Part shown: positions 11,622 to 22,128 of the stretch, piece after piece | Position numbering within the stretch: position 1 is the first letter of the stretch | Layout of the letters: each line of letters begins with the position of its first letter | Source of the DNA: Rhodocollybia butyracea | Taxonomy: Eukaryota > Basidiomycota > Agaricomycetes > Agaricales > Omphalotaceae | Assembly (NCBI GenBank): GCA_015501585.1 | Contig: JADNRY010000711.1 | Span: 1-30,078, forward strand | DNA length: 30,078 bases | Reading direction: 5' to 3' | Position numbers and translations under genes: made by a program | The notes under the pieces: generated by a model | Seen by the model: only the letters and a program-made list of their open reading frames with translations | The model's database searches: none | Told to the model about the DNA's origin: nothing

Positions 11622-11627
11622 AATAAA
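11622..11627 (+). terminator. Poly(A) signal of cipC-like gene
   Basis: AATAAA 27 bases after the stop codon, within AT-rich 3' sequence; the canonical polyadenylation hexamer at a suitable distance. Confidence 0.55.
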
Positions 11628-11869
11628 ATGCAAAAGCTTCTTTGTCCTTTGCCTTCATACTGTTAATGGCTCCTGCGTATCAATATGCTGTGGCTTGCTT
11701 GCGGTTACTTTTTCCCATAAATGATCTTCCCAGTCCTTCAAATACTCTGATAGCCAGTCTACTGCTACCGGTTCAGTCACTTCCCGCAACCCGCCGAATC
11801 AACGCCTCGTGCTTTGGATACGTCTAAGACGCGCAAAAAGTTTAAAGTTTCGCTGAAAAACCATTCTTA

Positions 11870-12175
11870 TTTTCTTGACTTCAAATTGTCATGGCACTTC
11901 GTCAATTTATCTGGTATTCTTCCTCTACTACTATCTCCAAATTCCATCGGTCCGCTCAACAGCAAAAGCTACATTTCGGATCCATACACCTTGTCTTCCA
12001 CAATCAAACGAAGCGGCGTCGGTATGAAGCCATATCGGACAAGCATGGCGAAATGGGCGATCGCCGCATCTGGCGTTCAACTCCCATATGATACATACTT
12101 CCTTAAACCTTCCTTCCCCAGTTCATCGGCAATTCATTGGATGATAATCCAAACGCCATCCTCGAGATCGTAAAG
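11870..12175 (-). pseudogene. Possible relic of an unrecognised coding sequence
   Basis: Lies in the ~1 kb gap between cipC and the NLR gene, where no intact gene is visible. Reading the minus strand from about 12172, one frame has protein-like segments interrupted by three stops: LYDLEDGVWIIIQ, stop, IADELGKEGLRKYVSYGS, stop, TPDAAIAHFAMLVRYGFIPT and PLRLIVEDKVYGSEM, stop, then GPMEFGDSSRGRIPDK. I do not recognise the family. The plus strand is also partly open here (11814-12173), so chance cannot be excluded. The rest of 11596-12617 shows nothing clear. Confidence 0.22.
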
Positions 12176-12617
12176 TAAATGAGCCGATCGACCGATAATT
12201 GTTCATGGACCAGCACAACTCAATTTGCCACAGGCCGGGCGCTCCGGTTCCCAAGTATTAAGCCCTAAATGAACACCAGGATGGATCCACTGCGTTTGGT
12301 CGTTGAATGAGTGACCGAAGCAGCACGAAACCTTGATTGATCATCTTCTATCACGCCACTACTCGTCTACCTGGTTTTCTCTTATTGAGTTTCTTCTATT
12401 CCGACTATGTACATTATTCACCGTCTTTCGTAGAGAAATACGCCTCTTCATCTACGCTTTCCAATTTTACGAGCGTTTTCTCAGTTCTGAGGTATGAATG
12501 TGTGTGCCACCAAGCATTCTCAATCCCTGCTATAATCAATCATATTCACGATATTCGCTAGACTTTCCTGGGACATATACTACTTGGCCGCCACTGCTAG
12601 AAACACCGGCACCGCCC

Positions 12618-15600
12618 TCATGTCGTTGACTTTTTGTGCAACTCCGACTCAACCAAACAGTTTACCCACGACGTACCATGAGCATCGCCAGAAACCCGGG
12701 AATTCCAGTTCAATCCCTTTCTCAGATCGGGTGGAACCCATGCGAGTAACTCCTTGTTAGGCCCATAAATCCACCCAGAATCATCGTCGCCTTTCTCCCA
12801 GAGTGAATCATGCCCTCCGAAAGGCATCGCGATCCGCCATACGTGCACAGACCCAGTATCGTGCCCAATGGCAAGCATAGTTTCATCGCTTGAGAATACC
12901 AGGGATGTGATTCGAGAATCTTCCTCAATGGCCAAGAGCATTGGAGTAGGATTGGCGTTGTGATCAATAAAGTGAAGAGCTGGAGGATGTTCACCTGTGA
13001 GGTAGGCGAGATATCTACCAGTTGGGGATACGGCAATACAACGACTTCCAAACACTTGCCAGTATGGTATCCGGAGTATCTGTACTGATAGTCCGTTTTG
13101 ATTTTGGGTGACCTGGGCGGTGCATTTCCAGTGGCCTGACATCCACGATCTAAATCCACAGAAAAGAATTTTCTCATCCGGTGAAAAGACAAGGCTTTCA
13201 ACAAACTCCGGATTGGGATCGGTGAATGTAAACACTTCTTCTCCAGTCTTGGCATTCCAAACCCATAATCCATCATGTGTACCACATGCAAGGAAACTTC
13301 CATGTGGGGAGAATTCCATACAGTTCACGCTTTTTGCTTCCCAGTTACCTTTGCCTTTCAAAGGCCCCAAGTCCAGCCTTCCCAATTTCATGTCATATAT
13401 GAAGATGGAATTCGTAATTCTGTCAGTGACAGCCACTCGCTGACCATCAGATTGCAAAACTCCTCGTAGATTAAAATTCTCGTTGTCGCCGAGCCAGAGG
13501 TCATTTTCATTCAGTATATTGGACGTCTGCACAGTGCTAGTCTGCACATCAAGTACCTGGACCTTGAACGACGTTGAAAAAACAGTGATAGTTTTACCAT
13601 TTGGGGAAAACACACTGTAAGAATAAACAGTACCGCGGTCGTTTGACTTGTAGGATCTGTTTAACTCGCTGAGCGTGCGAGTTGCATTTGTCGAGATATC
13701 CCATAAAGAACATGTAAATGCTTGCAGGCTGGAAGAAGGGCGGCTGGAAAGTGTGAGGAGAATGCTTTTGCAGTCTGGGGAGAAAGCAAGAGAGTTAACT
13801 TGGTGACCTGTATGTGTAAAGAAGTGCTGGATAGTATTCAAAGCCTCTCTTGAGATTCTAACGATGCATACAGTCAGCCATATTCAGCTACTTATGGGAA
13901 AAATACATACGGTGGGAATGTAAACCGCGGTTCAAAGTTCTCCTGGTTTTGCAAAGGCCAGAATCGAATACCGGATAGGTAGATATGAGGTGCTGATAAA
14001 ATTATTGCAGGCTCAAAGGTCTGGACAAATGATAGCGCAACACTGGCAAGGTCTTTGACGCTCTGTATATCGTATCAAAAATAGATGATTATATGCATGA
14101 AAACACACATACTTCAGACCCCAAAGATACAAGATCTTGAAGACCTGCAACAGCCACTTCTATATGACCAAGAATACTAAGAGCTTCCAGCCAGAAGAAA
14201 AATCGGGTTTTGAGCAGCACCTCCACTTGACGGTCAAATGATTTTACAGTAGGTGGCACCATAACCAGATGCTGGATCCAAAATTGAGATGCATAAGAGA
14301 GTCCTGGAGTTATATATTTTTCCGTGCGATCTGGAAGATCCTTGATCTCAGAGTTGGGAAAGTATGACGAAGGTAGGCGACAGATGTTGAAGCACAGCTG
14401 GTCATTCAATAATTGAAGACAACGTTTTGCAAGGGTGATGCGGTGAACAGATACATCAACAAAGAACTCCCCACTACGCATAGGATCTTGGAGAAAATTA
14501 TAGAAAGATGAATGGAATGGAATAATGGGCATACGCAGATGGGCCGTGTTTTGTAGGAAGGCGTCCAAAACATTAAGTATGATGCCGGCATCACCTTCCG
14601 ATCCATCATATATTTGTTTCAACTCCGGTGCAGTCAACGGAGTGCGGGCAGCGAGCAGAATGCCTAGGACAGACTTGAGTTGAGCAATGAATGAAGCACC
14701 TCGCTCGGTGTAGATTACAGCCAGATTCTGCATGTAAAAACTGTCATCTGACTGCACAGGAGGTCGCGAATTTGGAAAAAGCGCCTGAAACCTCTCAAAC
14801 GGTGATAACAGTGGTGAGTTGTCCTCGATGTCACATATGGTGTTACATGCCTTTACCATCCACTGAAAGGATGCCTCGAGATCGTTCTACCAGTTCAGAT
14901 ACCACAGTATCGTCAAATCGGTTTAACTGTTCTGGCATGAGACTACTGCGAAGCCGAAACTTTAAGACTTGGGAGAGGTCATACTTTGCTGACCATACCA
15001 TATTATCTATATGATAGGTCTGGGCTACAGCTTCATTGAAATATCGTAGCATGCGAGAATCTGTTCTGGCTGTGATGATGATGCGGAAGTTTGAGGGGAA
15101 ATCATGCTCACGCTGAGCCAGTACAGAGAGGAACTGGCTCAATCCCAATGAATTCGAACACCCATCCAATCCATCTATGACAATAACAATGGGTCCTAAA
15201 ATGGAAAGGGAGCTGAACGGTGTAAGGATGAGCTTTTCGCACTGGTCTACTGGGTCAAGAGCCCTTCGCAGAGATTTATCGGACTCAATAATACTCCAGA
15301 GCCTGTGTTGGTACTGGGGATCAAAATCGGCCAAGTCACGAGCAATAGTTGGAAAGAGCAAAACAGGAAGGTTAGAGCGTGTGAGTGGCTCATATGGAAG
15401 ATCTGCAAAAATCGAAGAGCCCAGTCGACTAAGGTCACAATAATGACCCGCAATTGAGTGTGCGATGGCTGATTTTTCCTGTCCCAGCTGCCCCCGTCAG
15501 CAAGAAAAGACGTTTTCCATCGGGGGTTGGAGTATCAATCCAATTGATGATTTCGGTCAGAATTTTGGTCCGTGTTCCGGGCAAGCAGCGCTTGCTACTG

Positions 15601-17031
15601 TGGAATCGAGCGCCATTTGCATAAGCAAGGTCACCCAGATCTACCTTAGTTTCTGGAAGCAAAATTAGCTAGAACAGTCAATAAGCGAACGACTTACCAA
15701 TTCTATTGGCCGTTTCCAAAATACATAACACAGTGATTTCGGTGTTGATGGCAGCGCTATTCAGTAGAGCTGTTTTGAGCTCGTTAAACTTGCTTCCATA
15801 GTTGACTATGACTGTGTCAGTGGAAGCCATAGAATGCTTCACTGTCCGAACAACTAAGAATGTCTGAGTGCAATTATCTGACTTGTTTTATCTGGAGATT
15901 CAGACATACGGAAATTGTCGCTACAGTATGCAGAAATGAAGTATCCACACTCGATTGTTTGTTGGGTTATGCGAGTTATGATTTTGTTGTGTGATTCAAC
16001 CCGACGGAGTGGCTCAGCTTCTTCGACAAAATGGTAGATATCATCCATAATGCTGATGAGGGCGAGGATGTTGACATCACGTTGCATTTGGGCGAGGACA
16101 GCCTAAGGGACACTGGGGTTTAATACTGCGTGACCAAAAAATGACACTCACTTTGTATGCTAAGGAGACTATGTTGTATGCGGCCTCTGCATATGGATGA
16201 ACCTGAAGTAAAATAAACATTTTTACACTTGGATTTATTCCAAGAGCTTACCTCTGCAACGGATCTAGTTAGTTTTAAAAATAGTTGCAACTTCTCGAGA
16301 AAAGGATTGAATGTCTCTACTACATCATCGATACTAGGATAGACACCATCCACGGTTTGAATTATTGAAACAGCGGTCCTACCGGCTGAACCCGGAGAGC
16401 GTTGGAGTCGAGATGCATATATTTTCGCTCTCTGAATCATGGCAGCCATAGCCGCAGAGTCTGGGCTAACATCCGCATCGACCTTGAGCTCGATATGGGC
16501 TAAGTTGTTATTGGAGGTACTGCAAAGAGGTCCCACGATGTCTGAAAGTCAAAATAAGAATGTGAAAGTCAAGTGAATCTACTGTGAGTACTTTTTCCCT
16601 CATTTTTCAAATTGTGTAAATAGATTTGTAAACAGATTTTCGACACCCGTTTCATAGGTACCAACGAGCTTGTCCGAACGGACTCTGTGATGCTTGAAGA
16701 CCTCAATCATTAATTTTGATGAACTACGGATGTCCCTATAAGAATAAAGTGTCAGTCAAGCCAAAAATGAAGGAAAACATGTCAACTTGAATGTCAGTTT
16801 TTTGCCATCCCATCCTGATAAATAAGTGCTCGGAGTTGTGCATGTTATATCATCGATTGTGACTTTCGCAAAATACTTTCCCCAATCCGACTTGTCCTTT
16901 TCCATCGATGCTAGACAAACCCGGGTGACTTTTGACAGCGTTATCATGGGTGAACCTAGGCCACGAAATTTGAAACCATTCCACTCACCCGCAATATGCA
17001 GCGATCCCATATCTCGCTTGTAAAGACACAA
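12618..17031 (-). CDS. NLR-like STAND protein: C2-like, NACHT, WD40; frame broken in Walker A
   Basis: Cytosolic signalling ATPase of the fungal NACHT-WD40 type, thought to act in non-self recognition. Exons (minus): 17031-16787, 16735-16647, 16541-16252, 16202-16152, 16102-15910, 15853-15698, 15652-14113, 14062-13911, 13857-12618; about 1317 residues once two breaks are allowed for. Order: C2-like beta domain (ITLSKVTRVCLASMEKDKSD, LTFKDIRSSSKLMIEVF), long helical region, CLPGTRTKILTEIINWI lead-in, Walker A GAAGTGKS, Walker B-like VIVIDGLDGC, LVERSRG/WMVKAC segment, linker SGIRFWPLQNQENFEPRFTF, then about seven WD repeats in an intact last exon. Breaks: an extra A in AAAAA (minus strand; 15473-15477) splits GTGK from SAIAH, and one extra base near 14865-14880. 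Donor of the second intron (16646) is my choice; a 16591 donor needs another indel. Either an assembly error or a dead gene. TATA box 69 bases upstream supports the start. Confidence 0.85.
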
Positions 17032-17099
17032 AATGACTGGCGTCCTAGTAGATAGAGGCGTAAGGCTCAGTTGCTTACATTACCTCTCTGGATAGTCTA

Positions 17100-17107
17100 T
17101 ATTTATA
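17100..17107 (-). promoter_or_regulatory. TATA box of the NLR gene
   Basis: TATAAATA on the minus strand, 69 bases upstream of the ATG at 17031; supports a start at 17031 or at the next in-frame Met (17010). Confidence 0.5.
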
Positions 17108-17539
17108 CTCCCTCGAACTTGCGTTCAACGCATGTTCTCAACGTTCCTCGATCACAAAGGCGTACAATATATCATGGGATAGAGAAGTTATTATGGTTCA
17201 ACATCGATAACATAGATGACTGATTCACCATTGAGATTTTGCGGAGGCGTTTGAAGAATTGTAGAGCGTGTTACACCTTTCGAAGGCGAAGACCAAAAAA
17301 ACCAATGGGTTTAAAGAGCGAGTAAGTTTGGCTTGAGAAACGATGCATTCCCTGCACCTATATCGGTCTAGTTTATCAGATTAATGCTCCTCTAGATCGA
17401 TTGTAGACCCATGCGCAAAAATATCATAGAAAAACCATAATATCACCTGTTGATTTGTATTTTGCCCCTGAGGTCTTTACAAGGGACTTGAAACTTGCCG
17501 TGAATTATTACTGCTCTACATTCACTCAAGCCCTGACTT

Positions 17540-17942
17540 TCAAATATCGTCAAAATGTACCATGTTTACCATACAGATGTACAACAATGCTCCTGAGGAT
17601 CCTTTAGCGCCAGTTTGCAGACTTCGAGAGTCTTCGTGCTCTACCAACCTACTCATTATCGTACAACTCCGATCCTGACATCGAACCTGCGATCCAGAGC
17701 CCGTTGAGATCTGTGGGAGTATCTTGCCCAGCACGACGGGACTTTTGACTGACCTCGTTTTGCCGAGCGTTCCAGACGCAAAGACGGTGGCCGTAACAAT
17801 CAGCGATGCGCAGTGGGGAGAGACCTGCCCTTGGCCTCGCCCCGGAGGGTAAGGGAGGCCTGAGGCAAATTGGGGAGACGTCCTCTGGGAGTAGGAGAAG
17901 AAAGCTCTGATGTAGATGGCGATGAAGATATACGAACAACAC
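17540..17942 (-). pseudogene. Possible C-terminal remnant of an unrecognised gene
   Basis: In the 1.1 kb gap between the NLR and PDK starts. On the minus strand the frame from 17942 to a stop at 17649 ends with protein-like LSPLRIADCYGHRLCVWNAR, QNEVSQKSRRAGQDTPTDL and a SGSELYDNE tail. A neighbouring frame just upstream reads VVRISSSPSTSELSSPTPRG, a Ser/Pro-rich stretch, suggesting one gene split by an indel or an intron I cannot place. No start, no homologue known to me. GC content is higher than the flanks. The remainder of 17032-18128 is AT-rich and shows nothing else. Confidence 0.25.
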
Positions 17943-18128
17943 GCGGAGGCGATTAGACTAGCATAAACGTTAAGAGAGAATCGTCGCCATTCGAGATTTG
18001 AAGGAAATCAGAAGAAAAGCTTTTCCATAGGTCTTGTGATTCTTGATCACTAAATCGAGTCATTTAAGCGCTTATGTAGAGCAGCTTGCCATGAACTGCT
18101 CGTTTTTGTTTCCTGCTTTCTTTCCCAA

Positions 18129-19929
18129 ATGTCCCGGCTATCCTGCGCTTCAACTCTAGCTAGGAAGCAACCATACACATTCATAAAATGTTCAAGAAGA
18201 AATGAATCAACAGCTCTACATTTTTATCAAAACAAACAACTTGAACTTTATGCTTCCAAGGAGCCAAAACCAATGACTCTACGACAGCTTGTACGTTTCC
18301 GTAGCCCTTGTTAAGATTACAAAATGAATTTAATCGTAGGTTTTCTTTGGCCGCTCAATGGATGAAGATCGGCTAGTGAAGAGTGCCAACTATGTCCGCA
18401 CTGAGCTTCCCGTACGGATAGCTCATCGCCTGCGAGACCTGCAAAAGCTACCATATATTGTCGTTACTCAAGAAGGCGTTGCAAAAGTTTACGAGGTAGC
18501 TTGGTTATCATATAGGTTTGTTTCAGTACTCACAATGTCTTTCTTACAGCTCTATTGGTCTGCGTTTGAGAAGTACTGGTCCGTCCTATGACATCCTTTG
18601 TGAATGCTGAAGACCAAACGCGTTAGATTCAGGAAGTACCCCCCAATAACAAACCTCCAAGAGAACGAAGCTTTTTGCGAATTTTTGGTCAAGCTTTTGG
18701 ACGAACAGTATGTGCCTCCTAACATCTTCATCTTTATTTCGGTACAGTTCATTGCCTTTCTCTTCAGTGCCACCGTCATTCCAAATCTATCTCTCGGAAT
18801 GTCATTATCTTCGCCAAATCTAGCTCCAGATGAACTGGATACTTTTATGCGCCGCATGCTAGTCTCACGGATATCTCGTCGAGTCCTTGCTCAACATCAT
18901 ATTGCGTTATCACAAGTATTCGCAGGAAAACACAAGCCTTGGGATTCTTCCGAGCCGAATGTAGGCATCATCACAACTGGATTGAATGTCAAAGCTAGCA
19001 TTGAAAAGTGTGCGAGGTTGTTGAGATATCAGTCGTTGGATGCAGAAGGAAATGCCGACACACCGGTGGAGGTTATAGTGGAAGGAGATATTGGCATGAG
19101 GTTCTCATATATCCGGGAACATCTAGAGTGCGTTGGTTTGTTTATCGTGCTTCTCTCGGGTGCTTATCGTGGCTTAGATACATCGTGTTTGAGCTACTGA
19201 AAAATGTGGGTCATACTGTTTCACCCTTAGAATCAAAATCTTATCATATTCTAGTCAATACGAGCAACGAGGTTGAAACAGGTGGGTTCTGAAGCACCAC
19301 TAACTCCAATAAGGGCGACCATAGCAGCAGGAGACAATGCTGTCGGAATTCGAATATCAGACCAAGGTTTGTGTTCTATCAGTTTTCCTTCTACTTTCGT
19401 GCTCATAATATGACTGGCAGGCGGGGGTCTGCGAAATCAAGTCCAGCATCCATCTGATTTGTTCTCCTTCTCCCATATAAGAAACAGCACTCGGATGGAA
19501 CATTCCCGATTAGGATCTCTGCGGACTGCCAGCTCTTATCGGAAAGGCGTTTGGGCCACAGTAGACGAACAACTCGAGAATTGGAAACGCTCTCCAGACC
19601 CGGAAAAGGAAGCTGGGGTCGGAAAGCATTCCAGCATGGGTATCGGATTACCTATGAGCAATATTTTCGCGACGTGAGTTCGACTGTCCGCTCATGTCGA
19701 CCACTGTTGAACGTATCTACATAGGTATTTCGGTGGCTCGCTGGAATTAGTTTCACTAGATGGCTATGGTGTGTATCTTCATACTGAAAGTCTTTCTTTC
19801 ACTTAGCTATACCCAAGGCACTGACGCGTATGTTCGCTTGCCTAAACTCGTAAGTCTTTCGAATTCTGGTCGCTGCGAAAAAGTGCTAACCTTCAGCAGG
19901 GGACCAATCTAGAAGCGGTCAACTTTTGA
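18129..19929 (+). CDS. Mitochondrial pyruvate/branched-chain dehydrogenase kinase
   Basis: Protein kinase of the PDK/BCKDK family, which phosphorylates and inactivates the E1 subunit of a mitochondrial 2-oxoacid dehydrogenase. Eleven exons: 18129-18290, 18340-18495, 18550-18572, 18627-18707, 18768-19127, 19178-19205, 19255-19366, 19421-19673, 19725-19768, 19818-19849, 19900-19929; 426 residues, clean frame. The N-terminus (MSRLSCASTLARKQPYTF) looks like a mitochondrial presequence. Then the helical PDK domain (ELPVRIAHRLRDLQKLPYIV; MLVSRISRRVLAQHHIAL) and the GHKL ATPase: N-box FELLKNSIRAT, G1 SDQGGG, G2 GIGLPMSNIFATYFGG, GT-motif GYGTDAYVRLPKL. About 70 residues separate G1 and G2, some 30 more than in mammalian PDKs. 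The 49-base intron 19206-19254 is needed to form the N-box. Which dehydrogenase is the substrate cannot be told. Confidence 0.93.
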
Positions 19930-20125
19930 CTAGAGTCAGTAGGGTTTAGTGAATGAATGTAGTTCTAGTTTAACTCGTATATAAACCTCTGGAATGACCC
20001 CCTGTTTATTCACGTGCGATTACATCATATATTCCACAGTATTTTGATTCTGAAGCTCTTTTAATTTCTTTACGAAAACCCCCATTTTGCATACCACACC
20101 ATCTTCATCGTACGACTTTACGAGA

Positions 20126-21882
20126 ATGACTGAACAAGCAGGAGAAGTAAACTGCCATCTCCCGCCGATTCTGAAATTCTGACGAGGTATCCAGGGCGTA
20201 CCAGTCGCTCAACGGAGCAGCTGGACAACGTTTATGAAAACGTAGGCATTCGTGGTGTTCCAAGTTTTGGCAATGATTGTAATTTCGGTTGGCGTACCAA
20301 AGGATTGCCTCAGTCTCAGGCGATTTATCGACAATGACGGTAAGTTCATTCAAACCAGTTTCTCCTAACTTCATCTGATTCGTTTTCCAGTGTCCTCCGT
20401 TCATTCTTTCACCTGTATCGCTGACCGAATTCCCTGGTATGTCTCGTATACTCCTCTATGAACGTATCTCAACTCGCCGCTTCCAGCATACTGGTGTGAA
20501 CACCCAGAGCTATTTTCAGCCATTGGCGTTCAGACAACAGAGGAAGATAGAACACTTGCTGTTGTTAAATGGTTTATCGTAAGAACCCAGTACATGTCTT
20601 GAATTGCACGCCTTTACCTTCCTCCCCTCCAGAGTACTTTAAAGGGCCAATATACCTCTCGAAATGAATCTATGGGATCAGAGAAGAAGTGCGTCTGTTT
20701 GCATTACTTGCCTTCTCAAATCGCTAAGAATACTCTAGGCCGCTGAATCCTGTACTCGGAGAGTGAGCATATCTATCCAGCCACATTTCATCTCAACGTG
20801 CTGATTGTTGTGTACAAGGCTTTTCTACGGTATGTGGCCCGACATCAACGGCCGGGGACAAACCGACCTCCTCGTTGAACAAGTCTCTCACCACCCGCCT
20901 ATCACCGCCTATGCCATTGAAAACAAGAGCAAAGGTGTTAAACTTGTAGGTCACAATGCGCAGAAGACTTCCTTCAGCGGTACGTCCCATCCTTCTCCTT
21001 CAAGTATATCTGTTTAGGCTTTCTGATCGGGCCTTCAGGTGGTTCCATTATCGTAAAGCAGATTGGCCACGCAACCTTGACTGTAAAGCTTCCCTCTGGA
21101 GAAGCCAGCGAGTACCTCATTACTCTTCCCCGGTTACGGATAGATGGTTTGTGGTGCGCAAATACCTTCTTCGTATCCTAGATTTCACTCAACACACCTT
21201 ATGTACAGGTACGGCGCACCCTATATCGAGTTGGCCGAGTCTTCCTGGATCATCAGCAAGCATTACGTGTGCTCGATTGATTACAAGGGCAAGGGATATT
21301 TTTCTGGGAAATCGCATTCCTTCAAAGCGACATTAAGCCCTGCTCCTGGTTCTGGTGGAACTCTTGGAAGCCATGTTATCGAAGGTACATGGCATACAAC
21401 GAGTAAGTTCTCCAGCGGGCGGAAGTCAGGCTTAGACTTCCACAACGTCACCGGTCCAAAGGAAGAGGTTACGGCAATCGGTGGCGAACCTGCCAACGAA
21501 ATGGGCCCATACGAAACCAGAGAGTTGTGGAAGCTTGTCGCTAAGGGCATCAGGGAAGGCGATTTCGATGCCGCTAGCAGAGAAAAGACGAAGCTCGAGG
21601 TATGGATCCTTCGTTGGCCTAGCTTACTCTTCCAAACTGAACCCATTCCAGAACGATCAGCGGCAGAAACGAAAGCAAGAGCAAACCGCTGGCACTAGCT
21701 GGTCACTTAAACACTTTGACCACGAGGATTCAGATCCCACATGTGAGCTGTGGTCATTTCTGTGTATTCTGCTATCTAACGCAAGGACTTTAGACGAACG
21801 GCTTGGTAGAATCGGGAAAGTTAATCCTGCGTCTGAAGATATGTATGTCTTTAAGGAGAACTGGCCTCTCACATCAGCATAG
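20126..21882 (+). CDS. Oxysterol-binding protein, short Kes1/Osh4 type
   Basis: Lipid-transfer protein that exchanges sterol and phosphatidylinositol 4-phosphate between membranes. Twelve exons: 20126-20146, 20195-20241, 20303-20339, 20391-20436, 20487-20578, 20633-20688, 20739-20762, 20819-20979, 21039-21153, 21209-21599, 21652-21742, 21794-21882; 389 residues in one clean frame. The N-terminal lid reads SSWTTFMKTIASVSGDLSTM, followed by PPFILSPVSLTEFPAYW; the family fingerprint EQVSHHPPITAY is intact, as are LNPVLGE and the ELWKLVAKGI helix. No PH or ankyrin domain, so it is the short form like yeast Kes1/Osh4 (434 residues). The first exon (7 codons) was chosen because it joins directly to the lid helix. 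Clean frame and canonical splice sites throughout. Confidence 0.95.
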
Positions 21883-22128
21883 AATTCTGTGATTTAAGGT
21901 CATGTTGTTAGGGTACAAGAGTACAAGAATTAATGTGCTGTTAATGTTATGAGGGCAGGCTGGAATGTTACTACCTACTTATTATTTTCTTTGTTGAGAC
22001 TTGACAATGAGCTTGGGCAGACTTGCTGTCACGGTGGTGTGATAAATCAGTTGACGCGCTCCGCTGCCGGTTGACTGGTTACCACGGTTCGTTTCAAACC
22101 AACTCCCTGGCGTCGCGAGCAGGATAAC

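Noticed and set aside
14865..14920. A 40-base intron explaining the second NLR break
   Set aside because: It would be shorter than the other introns in this window (45 bases and up) and would delete the conserved LVERSRG segment.
16591..16646. Third frame break in the NLR gene at the T run 16603-16607
   Set aside because: A 105-base intron (16542-16646) closes the frame without an indel; the alternative 50-base intron plus indel remains possible but is less economical.
19178..19366. Apparent frameshift in the PDK-family kinase near 19273
   Set aside because: A 49-base intron at 19206-19254 removes the problem and restores the conserved N-box KNSIRAT, so no indel is needed.
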